From NCBI GenBank assembly GCA_012727685.1, contig JAAYGO010000090.1, forward strand, positions 1 to 6,691: 6,691 nucleotides of DNA, given 5' to 3'. The position numbers and the translations under genes are program-made. The stretch comes from Bacillota bacterium (GTDB lineage: Bacteria > Bacillota > Dethiobacteria > DTU022). Positions 1-6,691 of this stretch are shown here, one piece after another. The notes under the pieces were generated by a model, which saw only the letters and a list, made by a program, of their open reading frames with translations, was not told where the DNA came from and did not search any database. Every line of letters begins with the position of its first letter. Positions within the stretch are counted from its first letter, which is position 1.

Positions 1-372
1 GGCGGCTGTCTGGTCATCGGCATCGGCTTGAATATTAATCAAGAGACAGCGGACTTCCCCCCTGAGCTGCAGGACAAGGCCTGCTCGCTTTTTACAGCCG
101 GCGGCCGCCGCTATGACCGCACCGCCTTGCTCCTGGCCCTGGTCAAAAGGCTACGCGAAGACTGCCGCCGCTTTTTCGCTTCCGGGTTCAGACCTTTCCG
201 GGAAAAATGGCTCAATCTCAGCGACACCCTCGGCAAAAATGTGAAATTAACCACCGGAGGGAAAACCATTTGCGGCAAAGCCCTGGACCTGGATGAGCAG
301 GGCACCCTGTTAATCGAAACAGAAGGCGACGGCGCCATTACCCGGATCAACTCCGGGGAGATCATAATCTAG
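1..372 (+). CDS. birA: Biotin-[acetyl-CoA-carboxylase] ligase (BirA), C-terminal part; 5' end outside window
   Basis: This is the last 123 residues of a biotin-protein ligase, which makes biotinyl-AMP and attaches biotin to a lysine of carboxylase carrier proteins in the cytoplasm. The reading frame is open from base 1, so the gene starts upstream. The fragment begins with GGCLVIGIGLNIN; GIGLNIN (fragment residues 7-13) matches the conserved GIGINVN strand of the ligase catalytic core. A linking helical region follows, including FREKW. A small beta-rich C-terminal domain starts at LGKNVKL (about residue 77), has the GKTICGKALDLDEQGTLLIE pattern, and ends in INSGEIII; this is the SH3-like BirA C-terminal domain. 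The stop is TAG at 370-372. Whether the protein also has an N-terminal helix-turn-helix, and so represses biotin genes, cannot be seen. bioY follows after 74 nt on the same strand, which supports the assignment. Confidence 0.9.
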   Translation, partial: GGCLVIGIGLNINQETADFPPELQDKACSLFTAGGRRYDRTALLLALVKRLREDCRRFFASGFRPFREKWLNLSDTLGKNVKLTTGGKTICGKALDLDEQGTLLIETEGDGAITRINSGEIII

Positions 373-431
373 ACAGAAGCTTTGGAGCTGCCATTGCGGC
401 AGAGTTACAACAATCATACTAAAATAATTAT

Positions 432-439
432 GAAGGGAG
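432..439 (+). promoter_or_regulatory. Ribosome binding site of bioY
   Basis: GAAGGGAG lies 7 nt before the ATG at 447 and fixes this start. The 74-nt gap between birA and bioY (373-446) also holds a small 5-bp hairpin (CTGCC 388-392 with GGCAG 398-402) without a T-run. I see no convincing sigma-A promoter or biotin-repressor operator there, so co-transcription with birA is the simplest reading. Confidence 0.75.
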
Positions 440-446
440 TAATGAT

Positions 447-1034
447 ATGGCCGTACGAAGACTCACGCTAATCGCATTTTTCACCGCACTGATTGCTATC
501 CTGGCGCAGCTGGCTGTTCCGCTGCCCTTCAGTCCTGTCCCGGTAACCGGCCAGCTGCTCGGCGTATTCCTGGCGGGCACGCTGCTCGGCGGACGGGACG
601 GTTGCCTGGCCATATTGGCCTACCTGCTTTTGGGTGCCGCCGGAGCGCCGGTTTTCTCCCTGGGACGCGGCGGCCTGATGATGCTCTTCGGGCCGACCGG
701 CGGTTACCTGTGGGGTTTTCTACCCGGGGTCTACCTCTCCGGCCGGCTCCAGGAAGGGAACCAACGGCCTGGTGCGCCGGGACTGCTCACGACCGCCGGG
801 GCAACACTCTTTTTCCTGGGCTGCATCTATCTCTGCGGTGCAATCCAGCTCAGCCTGGTGACCGGTTACAGCGCCAGCGAGGCGATCCTGGCCGGGGTGC
901 TCCCCTTTATCCCGCTGGACGCGGCCAAGGCTTTCATCGCCGCGGTACTGGGCGCACGGGTGAAAAAAATCATGCACGCCGGCGGCCTCCTGCAGTCTTG
1001 CGCCGTCAACAGCCCGGAAGCTGTCCGGGATTAG
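447..1034 (+). CDS. bioY: Biotin transporter BioY (ECF S component)
   Basis: BioY is the membrane-embedded, substrate-binding S component that takes up biotin, usually with the shared ECF module (EcfA, EcfA', EcfT). At 195 residues it has the usual family length, and the protein is very hydrophobic with about six predicted membrane segments (roughly 6-24, 35-50, 52-66, 78-100, 115-138, 143-171; estimated by eye). Family motifs are plain: LPFSPVPVTGQ (26-36), LLGAAGAPVFSLGRGG (61-76), GPTGGY (82-87) and the PFIPLDAAKA segment (153-162), whose Asp158 and Lys161 match the conserved D..K of the biotin site in this family. The ATG at 447 has a good ribosome binding site. No energising EcfAT genes are in the window, so it would use a module encoded elsewhere, or act alone as proposed for some BioY proteins. 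It follows birA closely, making a biotin uptake and attachment pair. The hydrophilic tail after residue 172 is less conserved. Confidence 0.95.
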   Translation: MAVRRLTLIAFFTALIAILAQLAVPLPFSPVPVTGQLLGVFLAGTLLGGRDGCLAILAYLLLGAAGAPVFSLGRGGLMMLFGPTGGYLWGFLPGVYLSGRLQEGNQRPGAPGLLTTAGATLFFLGCIYLCGAIQLSLVTGYSASEAILAGVLPFIPLDAAKAFIAAVLGARVKKIMHAGGLLQSCAVNSPEAVRD

Positions 1035-1079
1035 GGTACAATAACAAAGCAGTAGGTCCGTTTCTAGATTAGACCGCCA

Positions 1080-1100
1080 TGCCCCCACAAATCGGGGGCA
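1080..1100. other. GC-rich hairpin downstream of bioY
   Basis: TGCCCCC (1080-1086) and GGGGGCA (1094-1100) form a 7-bp stem with a 7-nt loop, 45 nt after the bioY stop. Neither strand has a T-run straight after the stem (on the plus strand it is followed by CCATCAGGGG and then A6), so it is not a standard intrinsic terminator. It may protect the 3' end of the bioY mRNA or mark the edge of the repeat region that follows. Confidence 0.5.
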
Positions 1101-1178
1101 CCATCAGGGGATGAAAAAACTTAAGCCTCTTGTCACTTAAGAAGCTGAAGCGACTGTGAACGAGTGGGAATAAGGTCA

Positions 1179-1207
1179 GGGGACAGACCTGGCGTAGGTC
1201 TGTCCCC
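1179..1207. repeat. Perfect 12-bp palindrome, REP-like hairpin
   Basis: GGGGACAGACCT (1179-1190) is followed by a 5-nt loop (GGCGT) and its exact complement AGGTCTGTCCCC (1196-1207). No T-run follows on either strand, so it is not an intrinsic terminator. The GGGGACAGACC word in a hairpin resembles the REP-type intergenic palindromes linked to REP-associated (Y1) tyrosine transposases in many bacteria; that link is from general knowledge and no such transposase is in this window. Confidence 0.7.
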
Positions 1208-1241
1208 ATCGGAGACAGGCGAACCAAGGCCTGGCTGATAA

Positions 1242-1345
1242 GAAGTGGGAAGTGAGATGTTAGAAGTGAGAAAAAGACCATGTTACTGTTATTCTGGCCA
1301 AGGTTTAAAGTGCCTGATGCGATCTCACCTCTCACCTCCCACTTC
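1242..1345. repeat. Heptanucleotide (7-bp period) tracts in inverted orientation
   Basis: The left tract, 1242-1276, reads in 7-bp units: GAAGTGG, GAAGTGA, GATGTTA, GAAGTGA, GAAAAAG. The right tract, 1323-1343, reads TCTCACC, TCTCACC, TCCCACT, which is the same unit on the other strand. GAAGTGGGAAGTGAGA (1242-1257) pairs with 1330-1345 at 15 of 16 positions, so the tracts could form a long stem around a 46-nt unique core (1277-1322). Such degenerate 7-mer tracts resemble the short tandemly repeated sequences known from cyanobacteria and some Clostridia. Confidence 0.65.
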
Positions 1346-1518
1346 GCAGGCCGCCGAGACAGGAGACAAGGACGAGTGACTGTCGAGGGCAGCCCAGGCG
1401 GAAGGCCGCAGGTGAGCCGCCAAAACATCTAACGAGAGAAACTTAAGCGGAGGCCTCAGTGACAAGGTAAGCAGTTAAGCCTATTTTCAGAGTAGACTGA
1501 GCAACTGCAGACAAAAGA

Positions 1519-1571
1519 AAAAAGGCCAGGGAAAGGAGCTGCTCTTGCCGGTCCATCCCCTGACCTTTTTC
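1519..1571. terminator. Bidirectional intrinsic terminator between bioY unit and ysxC
   Basis: AAAAAGG (1519-1525) and CAGGG (1527-1531) pair with CCCTG (1558-1562) and CCTTTTT (1564-1570), with a single C/A mismatch between the two helices. Read on the minus strand, the stem is followed by T6-C-T4, directly downstream of the ysxC stop (1586-1588). Read on the plus strand it ends in T5 and can stop transcripts arriving from bioY. It sits where convergent units need a shared terminator. Confidence 0.8.
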
Positions 1572-1585
1572 TAGTTTGAACCGGG

Positions 1586-2176
1586 CTACTTTTCTTTCAG
1601 CAGCCCGTTGATCGCCTTCCAGAGCCGGTCCCGGCCGGCCCCGGTGCGTGCCGAAAAGGGCAGCAGGGGATCGGCCGCCGTCAACTCCAGGGCAGCCCTG
1701 ATCTCATTCATTCGGTTTACGAGGGCGCTCCGGGATAGCTTGTCGATCTTGGTCACGGTAGTGATCGCGACGAGGCGATGAAAAAGCAGCCACCGGCGCA
1801 TCAGCAGATCGTCTTCGGTGGGGCCGTGGCGGCAATCAATCAAATGGATGCAGCCGCGCAAGCTGGCCCGGCCCTCGAGATAAGCTTCGATTAGACCCCG
1901 CCAGCCCTGCTGCATGCCCTTGGAAACCCGGGCATAACCGTAACCGGGCAGGTCCACGAAGTAAAAGGCATCGTTGATCCGGTAAAAATAGATCCCCCGG
2001 GTCTTGCCGGGGGTTGAACTGGTCCGGGCCAGGTTTTTCCGGTTTAGGAGGGCATTGATCAGCGATGATTTGCCCACATTGGAACGGCCCAGAAAAGAGA
2101 TTTCTGGCAAGCCGTCGGCCGGAAAATCTTTTCTGCTGTATGCACCCACCTGCAGCTCGGCCTGCCTGATCTGCAC
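1586..2176 (-). CDS. ysxC: Ribosome biogenesis GTP-binding protein YsxC/EngB
   Basis: YsxC/EngB is a small TRAFAC-class GTPase needed for assembly of the 50S ribosomal subunit; it is essential in Bacillus subtilis. At 196 residues it has normal family length. All G motifs are visible: G1 GRSNVGKSS (30-38), the G2 region with STPGKTR (54-60), G3 DLPGYGYARVS (75-85), G4 TKID (142-145) and G5 SARTG (175-179). The start is GTG at 2174-2176, chosen because AGGAGGGAG (2184-2192) lies 7 nt upstream and because the family N-terminus (a short lead into ISFLGRSNVGKS) fits. The gene starts 18 nt after the lonA stop, so the two are almost surely co-transcribed; lonA-ysxC adjacency is conserved in Firmicutes. 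The stop TAG is followed by the bidirectional terminator at 1519-1571, so ysxC is the last gene of the unit. Confidence 0.97.
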   Translation of the reverse strand: MQIRQAELQVGAYSRKDFPADGLPEISFLGRSNVGKSSLINALLNRKNLARTSSTPGKTRGIYFYRINDAFYFVDLPGYGYARVSKGMQQGWRGLIEAYLEGRASLRGCIHLIDCRHGPTEDDLLMRRWLLFHRLVAITTVTKIDKLSRSALVNRMNEIRAALELTAADPLLPFSARTGAGRDRLWKAINGLLKEK

Positions 2177-2183
2177 CCGCCTG

Positions 2184-2192
2184 CTCCCTCCT
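2184..2192 (-). promoter_or_regulatory. Ribosome binding site of ysxC
   Basis: AGGAGGGAG on the minus strand, 7 nt before the GTG start. It lies wholly inside the 18-nt gap after the lonA stop and is what supports the GTG start over a later one. Confidence 0.75.
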
Positions 2193-2194
2193 GC

Positions 2195-4612
<2,418 letters not shown>

Positions 4613-4622
4613 CTGGTTCCTC

Positions 4623-4632
4623 TCACCTCCTC
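4623..4632 (-). promoter_or_regulatory. Ribosome binding site of lon
   Basis: GAGGAGGTGA on the minus strand, a near-perfect anti-16S match, 10 nt before the ATG at 4612. It starts only about 15 nt after the T-run of the terminator-like hairpin, so the leader between hairpin and start codon is very short. Confidence 0.8.
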
Positions 4633-4647
4633 AGTGTCATTAAAGCG

Positions 4648-4683
4648 AAAAACGGGAAGCATCAGACTTATATTCGCTTCCCG
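4648..4683 (-). terminator. Intrinsic terminator or attenuator between lonB and lon
   Basis: On the minus strand CGGGAAGC (4683-4676) pairs with GCTTCCCG (4660-4653) around a 15-nt loop, and T5 (4652-4648) follows at once: a standard intrinsic terminator. An alternative 7-bp helix is possible in which AAGCGAA (4679-4673) pairs with TTCGCTT (4649-4643). This uses part of the same 5' arm and the T-run, so the two structures exclude each other. Only 35 nt separate the T-run from the lon ATG. The hairpin could end most lonB transcripts or act as a read-through attenuator. Confidence 0.75.
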
Positions 4684-4704
4684 CTGATATTTTCCTTTTT
4701 TTTT

Positions 4705-4736
4705 GCCGGCCGCCTCCCGGGCGGGGAGAGCCCGGC
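4705..4736. other. GC-rich hairpin at the lonB stop codon, followed by A9 on the minus strand
   Basis: GCCGG (4705-4709) pairs with CCGGC (4732-4736), and inside it CTCCC (4714-4718) with GGGAG (4724-4728). The structure touches the first base region of the lonB stop codon. On the minus strand it is followed by nine A (4704-4696), so it does not look like a terminator for lonB; on the plus strand the T9 precedes the hairpin. It may be an mRNA 3'-end stabiliser. Confidence 0.5.
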
Positions 4737-6382
4737 TAGACGGGCAAGGCCGCCGCCCTTTTTTGCTCCAGCAGCGCTTCCCGAAAGACCTCTTCCAGGC
4801 GGGTAACCGGCACTATCTGAGCGGATAAAAGGTGGCTGTATCCCTGCTGCCAGTTTTGCTGCGGGATGATGATCTTCTTGATCCCGGCGTCGATGGCCGC
4901 CTCGATTTTAGCCTGGATGCCGCCCACGGGGCGCACCAGCCCGCGCACGGAAATTTCGCCGGTCATGGCCACGAGGGGGTCAACCGGCTGCTCGGTCAAA
5001 GAGGAGTAGATGGCGCAGGCCATGCCGACGCCGGCCGAAGGTCCGTCTACCGGGGTGCCGCCGGGAAAGTTGATATGGATATCATAGTCGCGCAGATTCA
5101 ACCCCATGTAACGGCTGAGCACGGTGATCACATTTTCCGCGGCGCCCTTGGCCGTGCCCTTGCGCCGCATGACGTGGCCCATGCCGCCCATCTCTTCTTC
5201 TTCCACGATGCCGGTGATCGTCACCTTGCCGCGGCCTGACTTGACCCGGATGGTGCTGGCTTCCACCTCGATCAGCGTGCCCATATTGGGGCCGTAAACG
5301 GCGAGGCCGTTCACAAAACCGATCTGCGGCGTTTCGGGAGGCTTGCGCTCAGGCCGGGGTGAAAGCTGGCTGCTGTTCACCACCCACTCAATATCTTCGA
5401 CCAGGAGCTCCCTGCGCCCCTCACCAAGGGCGATCCCCGCGGCCATCTGGATAATATTGACCGCTTCCCGCCCGTTGGTGGCGAATTTCTGGACCACTTC
5501 CAGCGCTGCTTCGGTGATTGCGAAGTTGATCCGGCGGGCGGCGTTGGCGGCGATCTTCTTAATTTCAGCGGGGCGCAGCCCCCGGAAGAAGATCTCCAGG
5601 CAGCGGGAACGGATCGCCGGCGGCAGCTCATGGGGCATCCGCGTGGTGGCGCCGATGAGGCGGAAATCGGCGGGCAGCCCGTTCTGGAAGATTTCATGGA
5701 TATGGCGCGGCACATTGGCATCTTCGCTGTTGTAATAGGCACTCTCCAGGAATACCTTGCGGTCCTCAAGCACCTTGAGCAGCTTGTTGATCTGGATATG
5801 GTGCAGCTCCCCGATCTCATCGATAAAGAGAATCCCGCCGTGGGCCTTGGTCACGGCGCCGGGCTTGGGCTGGGGGATCCCGGCCATGCCCAGGGGGCCG
5901 GCCCCCTGGTAGATCGGATCGTGGACGGTGCCGATGAGGGGGTCGGCGATCCCCCGTTCGTCAAAGCGGGCGGTGGTGGCATCCAGCTCGATAAAGACAG
6001 CGTTTTCTTTAAAGGGGCTCAGCGGATTTTTCTTGGCATCATCCAAGACCAGCCGCGCGGCCGCCGTTTTCCCGATCCCCGGCGGTCCGTAGAGGATCAC
6101 ATGCTGGGGGTTGGGCCCGCATAGAGCGGCGCGCAGGGCTTTAATGCCGCTTTCCTGGCCAATGATTTCATCAAAAGAGGAGGGCCTGGTCTTCTCCGAA
6201 AGGGGCTCGGTGAGCGAGATCTGCCGCATTCTTTGTAGCTGCTCCATCTCTTTGCGCGATTCCCTGTCCACGGCAACGCGATTGGTCTGCTGGTTCCGCA
6301 GCAGGTTGAAGAAGTAAAGTCCGATCACCACGGCAAAAAAGATCTGGACTAAGCCAATCACACCGGCAAAGTTGCCAAACAT
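4736..6382 (-). CDS. lonB: Membrane-anchored ATP-dependent protease LonB
   Basis: LonB is the Firmicute Lon paralogue that lacks the large LonA substrate-binding N-terminus and is tied to the membrane; in B. subtilis it is made in the forespore. The 548 residues match the family length (about 550). Residues 7-28 (GVIGLVQIFFAVVIGLYFFNLL) form one transmembrane helix, followed by a charged linker and the AAA+ module: Walker A GPPGIGKT (99-106), Walker B ILFIDEIGEL (184-193), sensor 1 near GATTR (244-248) and an AIRSRC segment (256-261) with the likely arginine finger. The protease domain (about 350-540) has catalytic Ser449 in DGPSAG and Lys492 in GGIQAK, again 43 apart. The ATG at 6382 has AGGGGGT 8 nt upstream and gives the TM helix at the very start, as expected. 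It is first of lonB-lonA-ysxC, although a terminator-like hairpin separates it from lonA. Sporulation control cannot be shown here. Confidence 0.97.
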   Translation of the reverse strand: MFGNFAGVIGLVQIFFAVVIGLYFFNLLRNQQTNRVAVDRESRKEMEQLQRMRQISLTEPLSEKTRPSSFDEIIGQESGIKALRAALCGPNPQHVILYGPPGIGKTAAARLVLDDAKKNPLSPFKENAVFIELDATTARFDERGIADPLIGTVHDPIYQGAGPLGMAGIPQPKPGAVTKAHGGILFIDEIGELHHIQINKLLKVLEDRKVFLESAYYNSEDANVPRHIHEIFQNGLPADFRLIGATTRMPHELPPAIRSRCLEIFFRGLRPAEIKKIAANAARRINFAITEAALEVVQKFATNGREAVNIIQMAAGIALGEGRRELLVEDIEWVVNSSQLSPRPERKPPETPQIGFVNGLAVYGPNMGTLIEVEASTIRVKSGRGKVTITGIVEEEEMGGMGHVMRRKGTAKGAAENVITVLSRYMGLNLRDYDIHINFPGGTPVDGPSAGVGMACAIYSSLTEQPVDPLVAMTGEISVRGLVRPVGGIQAKIEAAIDAGIKKIIIPQQNWQQGYSHLLSAQIVPVTRLEEVFREALLEQKRAAALPV

Positions 6383-6390
6383 TAGCGAAG

Positions 6391-6397
6391 ACCCCCT
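6391..6397 (-). promoter_or_regulatory. Ribosome binding site of lonB
   Basis: AGGGGGT on the minus strand, 8 nt before the ATG at 6382. It supports this start. The 220-nt leader upstream (6383-6602) shows no gene; a clear sigma-A or forespore sigma-factor promoter could not be identified by eye, although one is expected after the terminator at 6603-6635. Confidence 0.65.
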
Positions 6398-6560
6398 GTA
6401 GATGCTCTGCTTTCTTTCGCTGAAGCAATACCTATTATCTCCATCTCAGCGGCATAGTATCCGCATCAACAGGAAAGGCCGAAGCTTGTAAAACGCCAAG
6501 GCGCCATTCTCCGTGTCAGGCAGGCATAAGCAACTATCTAATTGGAAAAGGAAAAAGAGA

Positions 6561-6588
6561 GGGCCAGGGTGAGGGGGGACCAGGGGGG
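6561..6588 (+). other. G-quadruplex-type motif upstream of lonB
   Basis: The plus strand has four G-runs in 28 nt: G3 (6561-6563), G3 (6567-6569), G6 (6573-6578) and G6 (6583-6588), with spacers CCA, TGA and ACCA. This satisfies the usual G3+N1-7 quadruplex pattern. It lies about 180 nt upstream of lonB, on the strand that is template for the minus-strand genes, so any lonB leader RNA would carry the C-rich complement. Confidence 0.6.
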
Positions 6589-6602
6589 AATAAATAACCC
6601 TT

Positions 6603-6635
6603 AAAAGAGCAAAAGGGCACGCCAGAGCGTGCCCT
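6603..6635 (-). terminator. Intrinsic terminator of the upstream minus-strand gene
   Basis: On the minus strand AGGGCACGC (6635-6627) pairs with GCGTGCCCT (6622-6614) around the tetraloop TCTG, followed by a T-rich tail (TTTTGCTCTTTT including the last stem bases). It faces lonB and so closes a gene to the right of the window, by conserved order probably clpX, and separates it from lonB. A second hairpin with a one-base bulge lies just upstream (6657-6677, ATGC/GCAT and TGCG/CGCA around TCTC). Confidence 0.85.
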
Positions 6636-6691
6636 CAATCTGTCCACATTAACCGGTGCGGATGCTCTCGCATCGCAGCTCCATTCTTTTA

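Larger units (their letters stand above)
1120..1482. repeat. Gene-free intergenic element with nested inverted repeats (MITE/REP-like candidate)
   Basis: This stretch of about 360 nt lies between convergent bioY and ysxC and holds no credible gene. It shows nested inverted repeats about a common centre near 1293-1298. Outermost, CTTAAG(6 nt)CTTGTCACT... at 1120-1137 (CTTGTCACT 1129-1137) faces AGTGACAAG (1458-1466) followed by TTAAG (1474-1478). Next, GGCCTG (1228-1233) faces CAGGCC (1347-1352). Innermost, the 16-bp arm at 1242-1257 faces 1330-1345. CTTAAG occurs three times (1120, 1136, 1442). An 8-bp direct repeat GAGACAGG occurs at 1212 and 1356. It has no transposase and the boundaries are my estimate. 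This fits a non-autonomous mobile or REP-type intergenic element, but the outer repeats are imperfect and could be chance. Confidence 0.45.

Noticed and set aside
373..446. BirA operator or promoter ahead of bioY
   Set aside because: GTTACAA at 404-410 is only half reminiscent of a biotin-repressor half-site and has no matching inverted partner; TTGCGG-N17-TACTAA is a poor sigma-A match.
1242..1345. CRISPR array
   Set aside because: Units are 7 bp without spacers, degenerate and in opposed orientation; no cas gene is nearby.
1069..1428. 119-codon minus-strand open frame in the intergenic region
   Set aside because: It runs through the palindrome and both heptamer tracts; the translation (for example LLTSHFPLLIS) merely mirrors the 7-bp repeats, has no family motif and no clear ribosome binding site.
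6418..6451. 6-bp inverted repeat CGCTGA/TCAGCG with 22-nt spacer upstream of lonB
   Set aside because: Too short and too widely spaced to tell from chance; no T-run and no known operator match.
6383..6602. Forespore sigma-F/sigma-G promoter or CtsR/CIRCE operator for lonB
   Set aside because: A GCTTA word with 15-nt spacing to GGAGAATGG only partly fits sigma-F and fails key positions; no CtsR heptad pair or CIRCE repeat is present.
6636..6691. Possible 3' end of clpX at the right edge of the window
   Set aside because: Two minus-strand stops are possible (TAA at 6649-6651 closing ...ESIRTG, or TAA at 6689-6691). The few residues do not look like a ClpX C-terminus, so I cannot decide which stop, if either, is real.

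Overview
The window is chromosomal DNA that looks like a moderately GC-rich, low-repeat Firmicute of the class Clostridia. The main argument is gene order and family type: lonB, lonA and ysxC (engB) lie in a row on the minus strand, which is the familiar Bacillus/Clostridia arrangement downstream of clpX. LonB with an N-terminal membrane anchor is itself typical of spore-forming Firmicutes. Ribosome binding sites are strong and purine-rich. Species cannot be named from sequence alone.

Layout. Positions 1-1034 (plus strand) hold the 3' end of birA (biotin-protein ligase) and, 74 nt later, bioY (the substrate-binding component of the biotin transporter), forming a small biotin uptake and attachment unit. 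Positions 1035-1585 are a 551-nt gene-free convergent intergenic region. It carries several hairpins, a 12-bp perfect palindrome, 7-bp-period repeat tracts in inverted orientation, and finally a bidirectional terminator. Positions 1586-6382 (minus strand) hold ysxC (ribosome-assembly GTPase), lonA (soluble ATP-dependent protease) and lonB (membrane-anchored paralogue), transcribed lonB to lonA to ysxC. Positions 6383-6691 are the lonB upstream region, with a G-quadruplex-type motif and a terminator that probably closes the preceding minus-strand gene (by family context clpX, not visible here).

How it works together. LonB and LonA are two Ser-Lys (S16) AAA+ proteases, one tethered to the membrane and one soluble with a full substrate-binding N-terminus. 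YsxC assists 50S ribosomal subunit assembly and is tightly coupled to lonA (18-nt gap). lonB and lonA are separated by a terminator-like hairpin that has a competing alternative pairing, so read-through from lonB into lonA-ysxC may be partial or regulated.

No new multi-gene system is visible; all five genes belong to well-known families. The most unusual material is non-coding: the nested inverted-repeat element at about 1120-1482, and the terminator/alternative-helix arrangement in the lonB-lonA gap.
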